Assembly: GCF_000208745.1 (NCBI RefSeq)
Contig: NC_030856.1
Location: 8,631,367 to 8,695,366, forward strand
Direction of reading: 5' to 3'
DNA length: 64,000 nucleotides
DNA from: Theobroma cacao
Lineage: Eukaryota > Streptophyta > Magnoliopsida > Malvales > Malvaceae
Below are positions 12,258 to 25,030 of the stretch, in pieces. The notes below the pieces were generated by a model that saw only the letters and a program-made list of their open reading frames with translations, had not been told where the DNA came from and searched no databases. Position numbers and translations under genes: made by a program. Position 1 is the stretch's first letter. Each line of letters starts with the position of its first letter.

Positions 12258-12488
12258 TAAGAAATGGAGCATGTGGTAGCATCGAACATGGAGCAACAGT
12301 GAACTCGGAATGAGAAAGACTCTCTATTGCCACAGTCTATAGGGCTAGATAAGACAGTGAAATAGGAACGGCACCAAGTTTGATCTCTCCACAAAAGCTA
12401 ACATTGTTTAGGAGAGTACAAGTTGAACCTATTTGCTAGTAAACTCCATGGGAAATCTTAACTCGATGCCTGCCATGAGAATATAACA
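12258..12488 (+). pseudogene. Relic exon 4 of a second 2OGD gene, unit A
   Basis: Degenerate exon-4-like sequence: it still reads S-I-E-H-G-A-T-V-N-S-E, then a TGA, then E-R-L-S-I-A-T, matching the second iron-ligand His and the RxS motif of exon 4 in 2OGD-C. It ends near ATGAGAATATAAC, the equivalent of the terminal SMRI codons. Exons 1-3 are absent. The sequence just upstream (11700-12060) resembles the region upstream of 2OGD-D exon 1, which suggests a D-type gene that lost its middle. Confidence 0.7.
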
Positions 12489-13657
12489 TGGATAGACTTG
12501 CCATCCGTTGATCATATATATGAAAGTTTAGACTAGTGGGACTGCACCATGCTTTGAAAAATGCATGTAAGAAACTAGAATGAAAAATAAAGGAATAGAA
12601 GTCAAATTTACCGTTACTATTTAAATAAGTTTTTATTTTGTTTATTATCTTCAATCAAGTTTTTTTATTTTTATTTTGAATCAAATAAGTTTTTATAATT
12701 AATGATTAATAAATAATACTTTAGTCATCTAACACTAAAGAAAAAATGAGAACGTAGACTTGAGCTAGGTGATTAGGACTTTGAATTTAGATTTCATAGA
12801 GTTTCGGATATAGATTGGATTTGATCATTTTGAGTATCTATAATAAAAGTCAAATCAGATTTTTGGTTTCTCAAAATTCATTATAAATTTTTACTAGAAG
12901 ATAACCAAGTTTAATTTTCTAAGTCCCACCTAGGATTTTCTATGTCAAGAAACAAACTGTAAGATTAATTTATTATTAAATAATTATTTTTATTTAATTT
13001 TAAAATATTTAGAATACTAATAATAATATATTAATTTAAAATTATATTTTTATACTTAAACAATACATGATTTTTAACATGAACAATCCGAATCAAGACT
13101 TTGATTTTAAAAGTGTCAATTGAACCTGACCCGAACTATAAACAGGTCTAATCTCACAGTTTTTATACTCTTGTAATCATTTGCCACATCAAATGGTAAG
13201 TAGTTACATACCTATAAATAAATTTGGCTGAGGCATCGATGACTCCGAAAACTAATCTATTGGTTTCTAGTCTAAGCTAAGTACTAGTCCATTAGCTAAG
13301 GATAGAAGGTCAGTGATGAATTCTTCTTTCAAAAAATGGTAGGTGGCGTCGATGCATGATTTTCCCGTGGAAGGAAGACGTTAAAATCTTCAGGCCAAAG
13401 GACAATGACCTTCAACTGATGCATGACTGGTTGGGGCTAAACTTTTTTACCTAATAAAATGACGCCAAATGGTTCTGGGTTTGACAAGATGGTTGTTCGA
13501 GAACCTTCTAGTTTGAATTATTAGGTGTAGGCCAGGTCTCAGTTTTCATAATCAGATAGGTACATAGGATTAGTTGCTATCCAAGCCTTCGCTCTAAAAT
13601 ATTCAACAGCTTGAAACAAGAGAAGTGCTTATCCTTTTGTTCTGGCAGAAAATTGAC

Positions 13658-16577
13658 ATGGATCCCAAAGCTGTCAAGTATGGAAGTTCCTTGCTTGTGC
13701 CTTCTGTTCAAGAGTTGGCCAAGAAAATCAATCGCCACCATTCCACCGAGGTACTTACGTCCTTACCTGGAGAAACCAATTGTTTCCGATGCCGGTTCGA
13801 TGTCTGAGATCCGGGTTATCGACATGGAAGGCTTGGTTTCTAAACAGTCAATGGATTCTGAGTTAGCCAAGCTTGACTTTGCTTGCAAAGAATGGGGTTT
13901 TTTTCAGGTGCAACTAGCTCTATATAGATACCATCTCAATCCTTACTCTACACTTGTTCCTGGTGAATATGTATGCATTCATGGCAAATACATACAGTAA
14001 TTTAGGTAGCTTTTTGTCACCAAAGAAAACATGATATACGAGTATTTTTAGAACACCATGCCATCGTTGAACTTTGATTATTTGCATCATCTTTTCCCTT
14101 ATGGAGGTTCTCTTTCTTTGTCAATTTAGTTTTCTTGCGGAGGGAGGAGAAGGTCGGTTTTCCTTTTGTAGTGTAATTGATCATGAGGTAAGGTGGAGGC
14201 TGAAGAGAGGGAACATAGAGTTTTTATGGTTCTGGTTTATCATATTCAATTTTAATTATTTTTTAAATTTTGTTTATACTATATATATAAATCTAAAATT
14301 TAATATAAAAATTATTATTTATAATTGGGTTTGTATGGTTAGTGGGTATCCTAAAATCACTTCCCAAACTCAACTTGACCCGTCACTTTCTGAACCCTAC
14401 TTGATACATAACTGATAGTAACTATATTATTAAAACCCAATTATTAAGTATCATTATTTTATTTAATCTTAATGTAGGGTATTGATTATAAGATATTTAT
14501 TGACATCTAGATGGGGCCTTAAAAATTTATGTTCAAGCCTTCTCACATGGACATAGATGGGTAGCTGGACTATTTCTATTGTCAAGCTACTACATGAAAA
14601 ATTGTAAAAAGGGAGAGGTTGATTTCTAAAAAGAGACATTTTAATCAATGTCAACCTTCTCCCTTTTTACTATTCCACTTATTTGTGTGGTCTGAATTTT
14701 ATCAATGTTTTTTTCGTTTTTGTTTTCTTAATTATTTGGTTTAGGGTAATTAATGTTTAAAAGCATGGTATGAAATCAAGTTGACACACATATTAGGAAA
14801 TTACTTTTAAAATTTATAAAATTACAAAGTAATGTCATCGTGTTTATTTTCAACTCACCAAATTTCATAGGATGGTGCATCCTATTATAAGTTATAATCA
14901 ATAGAAGGGTAAAATACCCCTGCTTTTAATTTTTAGATATAATTTCACATGAATCCATTAGTCTTAGAAATGGACAGTCTGTCCTAAAATTGTAAACACT
15001 GTTAATAGAAAATATAAAAAAATTAAAATATATTTTTTTATTAATTTTAAAAATTATTATTATATTTTTTTTTGAAAAAATTATATAATAGTAATTTTTA
15101 AAATTAATAAAATGTAAAATTATCTTTTCAATATTGTCACGTCATCAAACTAATGGAAACACTAACAGTTAACTAACGGCTGAATCTATTTATTTATTTT
15201 GAAAATTAATAAATTCGTCTGAAATTTAAATTAAAACTTAGACGGTGTGGATAATTTACCCTAAATAGAATGTCGGTTCTTGTTTCGATATGCACTTCTT
15301 TGGTAGCTATTTGCCATATGTGAATGCATCAATTTATTGTCTTTAAAGACCATAATGAAACTGTTCTAAATCCTCAAGGTGTTGACAACCCATTAAAGTT
15401 AAATGTTGATTCAATATGAAGTGTAATTTCATACTTTGTGGGTTAATTAATTCTGTTTTAGTTTATCTTACCCAAAAGAAAAATGTCAGAGTGTCATTCC
15501 AATGGACATTGCTTACTCGATCCACTCTAGTTGTGGCTGTTGAACCTTGGGGATTGAATCTGAGCAGGAAATGATTAATCTGTCAACATCTGCAGCTAAT
15601 AAATCACGGAATGAGTTTATTTCTAGTGGAGAAAGTGAAGACAGAGATTCAAGACTTCTTCAACCTCCCAATGGAAGAGAAGAAAAAGTACTGGCAGTAT
15701 CCAGGAGAAGTAGAAGGATTTGGGCAAGCCTTTGTTGTATCAGATGAGCAAAAGCTTGATTGGGGTGACATGTTCTTCTTGACCACCCTCCCTGTCTATT
15801 CCAGGAAGCCCCACTTATTTCCCAAGCTCCCTCTTCCTTTCAGGTCCTTTTTCTCTCACTCAATGTGCCTAAGCATTTGCAATTTCGATTATTTCTAACT
15901 CAAACTTAGTTTCTTATGTTTAGAGATACATTGAATCAATACTCCTTGGCGTTGGAAAAACTAGCCATGGCTGTCCTAGTACAAATAGCAGAAGCTATTA
16001 ATATGAACGTTGAGGAAATTAGAGAGTTCTTTGAAGGTGGATTGCAATCAATGAGAATGAACTATTATCCTCCATGTGGTGAACCAGAGCAGGTAATTGG
16101 CCTTACTCCTCATTCTGATGCCACGGGTCTCACCATCCTGCTTCAGGTCAATGAAGTAGAAGGTCTCCAGGTAAAGAAAGATGGGAAGTGGGTTCCTGTC
16201 AAGCCCCTCCCCAATGCTTTCATTGTTAACATCGGAGACGTTTTAGAGGTAAAATACTTCAGACTTTTTCATATCAGAGACCTGTATTAAAATAGTTCGT
16301 GATTAAAGCTTTGCTGAATTGTTATACATAAGATAGATTATTACCAATGGAGTCTACCGTAGCATTGAGCATCGAGCAACAGTGAATTCTGAAAAAGAAA
16401 GACTCGATTGCCACATTCTGCAGCCCCAACTATAATGGAGAAGTAGGGCCTGCACCAAGCTTGATCTCTGAAGGAAAACAGGCATTGTTTAGGAGAGTTC
16501 GAGTCGAAGAATATTTCAAAACCCTATTTGCTCGTCAGCTTCAAGAAAAATCTTATCTTGATTCGATGAGAATATAG
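13658..16577 (+). pseudogene. 2OGD-B, SRG1-like dioxygenase, frameshifted
   Basis: Same four-exon structure as 2OGD-C: 13658-13907, 15596-15843, 15924-16248 and 16337-16577, with GT-AG introns. Exon 1 has one extra base at about 13722-13732 relative to A and C (250 instead of 249 bases), which shifts the frame after about 24 codons. Exon 4 is 2 bases short at about 16401-16406, within the RLS codons, so the 2-oxoglutarate-binding Arg-x-Ser is destroyed and TAA at 16433-16435 ends the frame early. Exon 3 retains a canonical GLTPHSD. A different upstream ATG (13611) opens the frame that continues past the exon 1 shift, but the exon 4 lesion remains. No large insertions are present. Confidence 0.88.
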
Positions 16578-17920
16578 CATTTTGGATGTCAAAATGCTGT
16601 CCCTTTGGATTATATATAGTACTCTGATAAAACATATGCATTGGCCTTGCACAACTAGAATAAGTTCCTTCTTCCATTGCTGATGGGCGTATAAATGCAA
16701 TTGGGGCAATTCATGTACAAGATTTTGTCGTTTTATATAATAATAAATTTATATTTGATATACTAACAATCTATAATTTTTATACACTATCACATTACTA
16801 ATAATTCGACTTTGTTTAAATTTAAAATTATCTTTAACATTTTAAAAACGAGCAATTCTAAGAATTTAAAATTAGAGGAAGCAGAATCATTGTCTTTCTT
16901 ATAAATTTTTTCTTAACATTGATGCTGTCACTAAACCCAAGCAAGAAGAGAATCTCACTTGGTTCTTCTTTATAATAGGCTAAGGTTAAAATTTACCACT
17001 TTATTTTTTGATTTGGTTAAAAAATAATCAAATATTAATGGTAACAGAATATTTTATGTGAAGAAATGAAGAAATGTTCTAGTATAATTCGATCAATTTT
17101 GAACCAAATCAAGAACTATGATGATAAAGCTACACGTATTTAAAAATGAATTATAAATTTGATCCAATCATCCAAATAAAGTGGTAAATTTGTTCCAATG
17201 CAGGGCACATAAATTAATATATAAAGTTTAATTAGGTGATTTAATTGCTTTAAATTCATGTATGAAAATTTGGAAATTTAACCAAAGAATCTTTAGTATT
17301 TGTTTAATCCTACTTGGAAAATAAATACAGAATTTTAACGACAATTGAGCACACGAAACATAGTGACTTGCTTGGACCAATGTATGGGTACCCTGGAAAT
17401 AAAGTAAGTTGAAAAATGGATTTTTCTTATATATGCAAGTCAAGCCAAGAGCAATAAACTTTTCCAGTACTCGGTGGGGCTTCCCCTTTCATCATCAACA
17501 GACAAACATCCTAGATTTCCAGAAGGATTAGATAGAAACTCACTTGACTGTTGCTCTGTTTTCCAGAATGAATTTCAAATTGATACTATCAGAGTTTGAT
17601 ACTACAACATATGTCAACTAACTTACCTGAAAACCTGAACTGGGTTAACCAGAAAGCTGTATCCATTTTCTGTATTGTCTGAATTTGGATCTAGCTAGTT
17701 CTTGAATAATTTAGTTTATAAATTGAAAGAGATAAACATGAACATGTAACAAGTTTTTTTTTTCTTTGTTTATGTGTGTTAAATGTTGTATATGTGTCAA
17801 ATTATAACACTACTAAAAAACAAGATATACCACCAAAGGAAAATTCATTGATAATACTTTTGATTTTGTTGGTATGTGACAGAAGAATTTACATAGGTAA
17901 AACCCTATTCTTTGTTGTGT

Positions 17921-18149
17921 AAGAAATGGAGCATATGGTAGCATTGAACATCGAGCAACAGTGAACTCGGAACGAGAAAGACTATCTATTGCCACAGTCT
18001 AAAGGGCTAGATAAGACAGTGAAATAGGAACGGCACCAAGTTTGATCTCTCCACAAAAGCTAACATTGTTTAGGAGAGTACAAGTTGAACCTATTTGCTA
18101 GTAAACACCATGGGAAATCTTAACTTGATGCCTGCCATGAGAATATAAC
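17921..18149 (+). pseudogene. Relic exon 4 of a second 2OGD gene, unit B
   Basis: Counterpart of the relic at 12258-12488 and nearly identical to it. [19 protein letters not shown] is readable here without the TGA, but the frame fails soon afterwards and no exons 1-3 accompany it. Its presence in both units shows that the deletion of exons 1-3 preceded the duplication of A and B. Confidence 0.7.
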
Positions 18150-18975
18150 ATGGATAGACTTGCCATCCTTTGATCATATATATGAAAGTTTAGACTAGTG
18201 GGACTGCACCATGCTTTGAAAAATGCATGTAAGAAACTAGGATGAAAAATAAAGGAATAGAAGTCAAATTTACCATTACTATTTAAACAAGTTTTTATTA
18301 TCTTCAACCAAGTTTTTATATTTTTATTTTGAATCAAATAAGTTTTTATGATTAATGGTTAACAAATAATACTTTAGTCATCTAAAACTAAAAAAAAAAT
18401 GGGAAAGTAGACTTGAGCTAGGTGATTAGGACTTTGAATTTAGATTTCATAGAGTTTTGGATATGGATTGTATTTTATCATTTTGAGTATATCTATAATA
18501 AAAGTCAAATCAAATTTTTGGTTTCTTAAAATTCATTATAAATTTTTACTAGAAGGTAACCAAGTTTAATTTTCTAAGTTCCAACTAGGATTTTCTATGT
18601 CAAGATACAGACTGCAAGATTAATGTATTATTAACTAATTATTTTATTTAATTTTAATTTTAAAATGTTTAAGATATTAATAGTAATATATTAATTTGAA
18701 ATTATATTTTAATATTTTAACAATAAATGATTTTGACCATGAACAATTCCAATTAAGACCTTGATTTTAAAAGTGTCAATTGAACCTGACCCAAACTATA
18801 AACAGGTTTAGTCTCACAGTTTTTATACTCTTGTAATCATTTGCCACATCAAATGGTAAGTAGTTACATACCTACAAATAAATTTGGCTGAGGCATCGAC
18901 GACTCCAAAAACTAATCTATTGGTTTCTAGTCTAAGCTAAGTACTTGTCAATTAGCTGAGGATAGAAGGTCAGTG

Positions 18976-21900
18976 ATGAATTCTTCTTTCAAAAAATGGT
19001 CGGTGCCGTTGATGCATGATTCTCCCATGTAAGGAAGACGTTAAAATCTTCAGGCCAAAGGACAATGACCTTCAACTAATGCTTGACTGGATGAGGCTAA
19101 ACTTTTTTACCTAATAAAATGACGCCAAATGGTTTTGGGTTTGACAAGATGGTTGTTTTAAAACCTTCTATTTTGAATTATTAGATGTAGGCCAGGTCTC
19201 AGTTTTCATAATCAGATAGATAGGATTCGTTGCTATCCAAGCCTCTGCTCTAAAATATTCAAAACAAGAGGAGTGCTTATCCTTTTGTTCTAGCAGAAAA
19301 TTGATATGGATCCCAAAGTTATCAAGTATGGAAGTTCCTTGCTTGTGCCTTCTGTTCAAGAGTTGGCCAAAAAGTCTATCGCCACCATTCCACCGAGGTA
19401 CTTACGTCCTGACCTGGAGAAACCAATTGTTTCCGACGCCAGTTTGATGTCTGAGATCCCGGTTATCGACATGGAAGGCTTGGTTTCTAAAGAGTCAATG
19501 GATTCTGAGTTAGCCAAGCTCGACTTTGCTTGCAAAGAATGGGGTTTTTTTCAGGTGCAACTAGCTCTATATACCATCTCAATCCTTAATCTGTGCTTGT
19601 TTCTTGTGAACATATATGCATTCATGGCAAATACATATAGTAATTTAGGTAGCTTTTTGTCACCAAAGAAAACATGATATACGAGTATTTTTAGAACACC
19701 ATGTCATCGTTGAACTTTGATCATTTGCATCATCTTTTCCCTTATGGAGGTTCCTTTTCTTTGTCAATTTAGATTTCCTGCGGAGGGAGGAGAAGGTCGG
19801 TTTTCCTTTTGTAGTGTAATTGATCATGAGCTAAGGTGGAGGTTGAAGATAGGGAACAGAGAGTTTTTATGGTTTTGGTTTATCATAGTCAATTTTAATT
19901 ATTTTTTAAATTTTGTTTATACGATATATATAAATCTAAAATTTAATATAAAATTATTATTTATAATCGGGTTTGTATGGTTAGTGAGTATCCTAAGATC
20001 ACTTCTCAAACTCAACTTGACCCATCACTTTCCAAACCCTACTTGACACATAATTGATAGAAACTATATTATTAAAACCCAGTTATTAAGTATCATTATT
20101 TTATTTAATTTTAATGTAGGGTATTGATTATAAGATATTTATTGACATCTAGACGGGGCCTTAAAAATTTATGTTCAAGGCTTCTCACATGGACATAGAT
20201 GGGTAGCTCGACTATGTGACTGGCTAAGGGCTGAATTTTGTGATTTTAAAGCTATTTCTATTGTCAAGCTACTACATGAAAAATTGTAAAAAGGGATGGG
20301 TTGATTTCTAAAAAGAGACATTTTAATCAATGTTTGTGTGGTTTGAATTTTATCAATGTTTTTTTTTGTTTTTGTTTCCTTAATTATTTGGTGTAGGGAA
20401 ATTAATGTTTAAAAGCATGGTATGAAATCATGCTGACACACACATTAGGAAATTACTTTTAAAATTTATAAAATTACAAAGTAACGTCATCAAGTCTGTT
20501 TTCAACTCACCAAATTTCATAAGATGATGCATCCTACTATAAGTTATAATAAATAGAAGGATAAAATACCCTTCTTCTTAATTTTTAGACATAATTTCAC
20601 ATGGATCCATTAGTGTTAGAAATGAACAGACTGTCCTAAAAATGTAAACATTGTTAATAAAAAATATAAAAAAATTAAAATACCTTTTCTTTTTCTATTA
20701 ATTTAAAAAATTATTATTATATATATTTTTAAAAATTATATAATAGTAATTTTTAAAATTAATAAAATGTAAAATTATCTTTTCAATATTGTCACGTCAT
20801 CAAACTAATGAAAATATTCACGATTGACTAATGATTAGACTTATGTATCTATTTCAAAAACTAATAAATTCGTTTGAAATTTGAATTAAAACTTAAACGG
20901 TGGGGATATTTTACCCTAAATAGAATGTTGGTTCTTGCTTCGAGATGCACTTCTTTGCTAGCTATTTGCCATACGTGAATGCATCAATTTACAGTCTTTA
21001 AAGACCATAATGAACCTGTTCTAAATCCTCAAGGTGTTGACAACTCATTAAAGTTAAATGTTGATTCAATATGAAGTGTAATTTCATACTTTGTGGGTTA
21101 ATTAATTCTGTTTTAGTATCTTACCCAAAAGAAAAATGTCAGTGTGTCATTCCAATGGATATTGCTTACTCGATCCACTCTTGTTGTGGTTGTTGAACCT
21201 TGGGGATTGAATCTAGCAGAAAATAATTAATCTGTCAACATCTGCAGCTAATAATTCATGGAATGAGTTTATCTCTAGTGGAGAAAGTGAAGACAGAGAT
21301 TCAAGACTTCTTCAACCTCCCTATGGAAGAGAAGAAAAAGTACTGGCAGAATCCAGGAGAAGTAGAAGGATTTGGGCAAGCCTTTGTTGTATCAGATGAG
21401 CAAAAGCTTGGTTGGAATGACATGTTCTTCTTGACCACCCTCCCTGTCTATTCCAGGAAGCCCCACTTATTTCCCAAGCTCCCTCTTCCTTTCAGGTCCT
21501 TTTTTTCCCTCTGTCAATGTGCCTAAGCATTTGGAGTTTCGATTATTTCTAACTCAAACTTAGTTTCTTATGTTTAGAGAAACATTGAATCAATACTCTT
21601 TGGAGTTGGAAAAACTAGCCATGGCTATCCTACTACAAATAGCAAAGGCTATTAATATGAACATTGAGGAAATGAGAGAGTTCTTTGAAGGTGGATTGCA
21701 GGCAATGAGAATGAACTATTATCCTCCATGTGGTGAACCGGAGCAGGTAATTGGCGCTGCTCCTCATTCTGATGCCTCGGCTCTCACCATCCTGCTTCAG
21801 GTCAATGAAGTAGAAGGTCTCCAGGTAAAGAAAGATGGGAAATGGGTTCCTGTCAAGCCCCTCCCCAATTCTTTCATTGTCAACATCGGAGACGCTTTAG

Positions 21901-23440
21901 AGGTAAAATACTTCAGACTTTTTCAAATCAGAGACCTCTATTAAAAATAGTTCGTGAATAAAACTTTAGTGAATTGTTATACATATGACCAGGTTATTAC
22001 CAATGGAGCCTACTGTAGCATTGAGCATCGAGCAACAGTGAATTCTGAAAAAGAAAGACTCTCGATTGCCACATTCTGCAACCCCAACTATAATGGAGAA
22101 GTAGGGCCTGCACCAAGCTTGATCTCTGAAGGAAAACAGGCATTGTTTAGGAGAGTTCGAGTAGAAGACTATTTGAAAGCCCTATTTGCTCGTCAGCGTC
22201 ATGAAATATCTAATCTTGATTCAATGAGAATATAGCATTTTGGATGTCAAAATGTTGTCCCTTTGGATTATATATAGTACTATGATATAAGATATGCATT
22301 GGCCTTGGACAACTAGGATAAGTCCCTTCTTCTTTGGCCCTCCTTGGATTGCAATAGGCACAATTCATGTACAAGGTTTAGGAGTTTTAATAATGAATTT
22401 ATATTTGATGCATCGATAATATATAATATATATAAATTGTTACATTATTAATAATTTGATTTTATTTATATTTAAAATTAACTTGAACATTTTAATTTTA
22501 AAAGAAAGCAATTCTAAGAATTTGAAATTTCTAAGGGAAAAATGGAAAACTAACCAAAAAATTATAGAAAGCAGAAACACTGTCTTTCTTATAATTTTTT
22601 TCTTAACATTGATGCTGTCATTAAACCCAATCAAGAAGAAAATCTCACTTGGTTCTTCTTTATAATGGGCTAAGGTTAAAATTTACCACTTTATTTAGAT
22701 CAATAGATCAAAAATTTACCGTTAATCTTGAATAGGTACAATTTCATCACTGTATTTTTTGATTTGGTTCAAAAATAATCAAATATTAATGGTAAAAGAA
22801 TATTTTATGTGAAGAAATGAAGAAATGTTCTACAAAAATATTCTAGTATAATTTGATCATTTTTGAACCAAATCAAGAACTATGATGATAAAGCTACACG
22901 TATTTGAAAATGAATTATAAATTTGATCCAATCATCGAATTAAAGTGGTAAATTTATTCTAATGTAGGGCACATAAATTAATATTAAAAGTTTAATTATG
23001 TGATTTAATTGCACTAAATTCATGTGTGACAATTTGGAAATTTAACCAGAGAATCTTTAGTATTTGTTTAATCCTAGTTGGAAAATAAATCCAGAATTTT
23101 AACAAACAATTGAGCACACGAAAGATAGTAACTTGCTTGGACCAATGTGTTGGTACCCTGGAAATAAAGTCAGTTGAAAAATGAATTTTTCTTATATATG
23201 CAAGTCAAGCCAAGAGCAATAAACTTTTCCATTGCTCAGTTGGGCTTCCCCTTTCATCATCAACTGACAAACATCATAGATTTACAGAAGGATTAGGTAG
23301 AAACTCACTTGACTGTTGCTCTAGTTTCCAGAATGAAAATCAAATTGATACTATCAGACTTTGATACTATTAAATATCTCAGCAAACTTACTTGAAAACC
23401 TGAACTGGGTTAACTAGAAAAGCTGTATCTATCTTCTGTT
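18976..23440 (+). repeat. Tandem unit C of the 2OGD array
   Basis: Third direct repeat. It contains 2OGD-C and 3' flank. Similarity to A and B runs to about 23440 and then gives way to 2OGD-D exon 1 instead of the relic exon 4. Confidence 0.8.
19306..22235 (+). CDS. 2OGD-C, SRG1-like 2-oxoglutarate/Fe(II) dioxygenase
   Basis: The only copy in the array with an open frame: 354 aa from four exons, 19306-19554, 21248-21495, 21578-21902 and 21993-22235, all with GT-AG borders. Residues 1-160 form the DIOX_N region. The catalytic 2OG-FeII_Oxy fold follows, with iron ligands H229, D231 and H286 and the 2-oxoglutarate site R296-x-S298. Length and the [27 protein letters not shown] blocks fit plant SRG1-like (DOXC) enzymes, cytosolic hydroxylases or demethylases of specialised metabolism; the substrate is unknown. 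The start is the ATG giving [11 protein letters not shown], conserved in A and B. Oddities: the usually conserved Asn of NHG is Ile86, the residue two before His229 is Ala (Thr in A and B), and the DWGD block reads GWND. Activity may therefore be altered. Confidence 0.85.
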
Positions 23441-23896
23441 TTTCCTGTGGCAGAAACATGGAATCAAAAGCTTCCACAGTGGGAAGTACTCTGCTTGTGC
23501 CTTGTGTTCAAGAGTTGGCTAAAGAACCCTTCACCACCATTGCAAACAGATACCTACGCCCTTACCTTGAAGAAGCTGTGGTTTCTGATGGTCGTCAGGT
23601 GCTACATATCCCGGTTTCTGATATGCAGTGATTGGTTTCTTCAGAATCCGTGGATTCGATTCTGAAGTAGCCAAGCTTGATGTTACTTGTAAACGTAAAT
23701 GCCTGAAAGCAATTAAATCCTCCGTATTTATTCTGAACAGAGCCGTATGTTTATGTGATGGGAGCATTATTCTCTCCCCAAAAATTAACACCATAAACTG
23801 TGCTGTGCTTATACTTATAAATTTTTTCAAAATCTTTGTATCGATATGATATAAGATTGACGCACATTATTTATTTTATCTGAAATGTTTGACGTG

Positions 23897-24238
23897 TATT
23901 AGACTTACTTAGAGAATTTGTTTAACTGGAATTAAAAGTTAAAAGACTAAAGCCTTAAGAAGTCAAAGGATCGAATGCCAAATGCCAGAGTATATCAAAG
24001 GCTTAGTAACAAGGGTCATGTGCAAGTCATGTGACTATTTAATGTAAATATTTTTTTACTATTTTACCATTCCACTATACAGTAATTTTGTAGTTAGCTT
24101 AGTCATTAGTCAATTAGTTGAAACATACTATTATAAATGGTTTACTGGTGATATTTTTTTTTCCTTTAACGAAGAATAAAAGAACTTCTTCTTCACCATC
24201 ATTTTGCTCTCTCTGCACCTGTTCTCTTGATTTCAACA
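23897..24238 (+). repeat. 5' LTR of the outer copia element
   Basis: 342 bp, the same length as its partner at 32973-33314. It ends in CAACA immediately before the primer-binding site. Confidence 0.9.
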
Positions 24239-24250
24239 TGGTATCAGAGC
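24239..24250 (+). other. Primer-binding site, initiator tRNA-Met type
   Basis: TGGTATCAGAGC is the standard plant copia primer-binding site, complementary to the 3' end of initiator tRNA-Met, and directly adjoins the 5' LTR. Confidence 0.9.
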
Positions 24251-24529
24251 AGGTAATCTTGCTGTGAATACTTTTCCTGATTTAGGCAAGTATTTTCTTC
24301 TTCTTGCTTCTTAAATCAGTACAAATTTGTTGTTTGAGTTCTTGATTTTTTGGGAATTTCTTGTTTCTTGAGATTTTAGTACAAATGACGAACACTAGAA
24401 CAAATTTCTCTCTTTCATCTGAAAATTTGCAAATGGCAAATCAATTAGGCTCGAAGACTAGTGTTTCACCAACCGAGAACCCTCAATCACCGTTTTATCT
24501 GCATCACAGTGATCATCCTGGATCACTAG

Positions 24530-24984
24530 TGTTAGGATAGTCTTGAATTGTGGTTTAATTAGGATTGTTTAATTCTAATTAAATTAGTATACCATATAAA
24601 ATAGTCTTTAAATCTAATTATATTAATAACAATTCCTAATTCTAGATTAGAATAATAATTCTTAATTATTTTAGGATAAGGTTATTGTATTTGGCACTAT
24701 AAAAAGACCCTATGAGTTAAAGAATAAACATCACCTAGATTTAGATAGAGTGATTTAGGTGTACGTGGGATAAGGGTTATGAGTTTGAGACTGTTTTTTG
24801 TAATCTCCTGATTTTTCTCTTAGTGGATTTTTCTCTGTTGTTGTGCCCGTGGACGTAGGTCCTCAAAAGACCGAACCACGTAAATTCTTGTGTTCTTGGG
24901 GGTGTGCTTGATTTCTTTCTTTATTCTATTGATTGGGTTAGATCTTGGGCAATTCTTTAGAGACAATTTTACAATTTCCCAACA
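24530..24984 (+). repeat. 5' LTR of nested copia copy 1
   Basis: 455 bp, TG...CA ends. A CTATAAAAAGACC at about 24702 is a good TATA-type promoter candidate and is shared by all four LTRs of this family in the window. Confidence 0.9.
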
Positions 24985-25030
24985 AACTGGTATAAGAGCT
25001 TTAAGGTCTTGGGTCAATCTGAATCTCGTT

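Larger units (their letters stand above)
1643..13317 (+). repeat. Tandem unit A of the 2OGD array
   Basis: First of three direct repeats. It contains upstream flank, 2OGD-A, 3' flank and a relic exon 4. The unit is about 11.7 kb here but shrinks to about 5.9 kb when the four insertions (4077-4613, 5726-6412, 6471-8098, 8754-11690) are removed, matching units B and C. Confidence 0.85.
13318..18975 (+). repeat. Tandem unit B of the 2OGD array
   Basis: Second direct repeat, about 5.66 kb. It contains 2OGD-B and a relic exon 4 and carries none of the insertions seen in unit A, so it serves as the empty-site reference. Confidence 0.85.
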
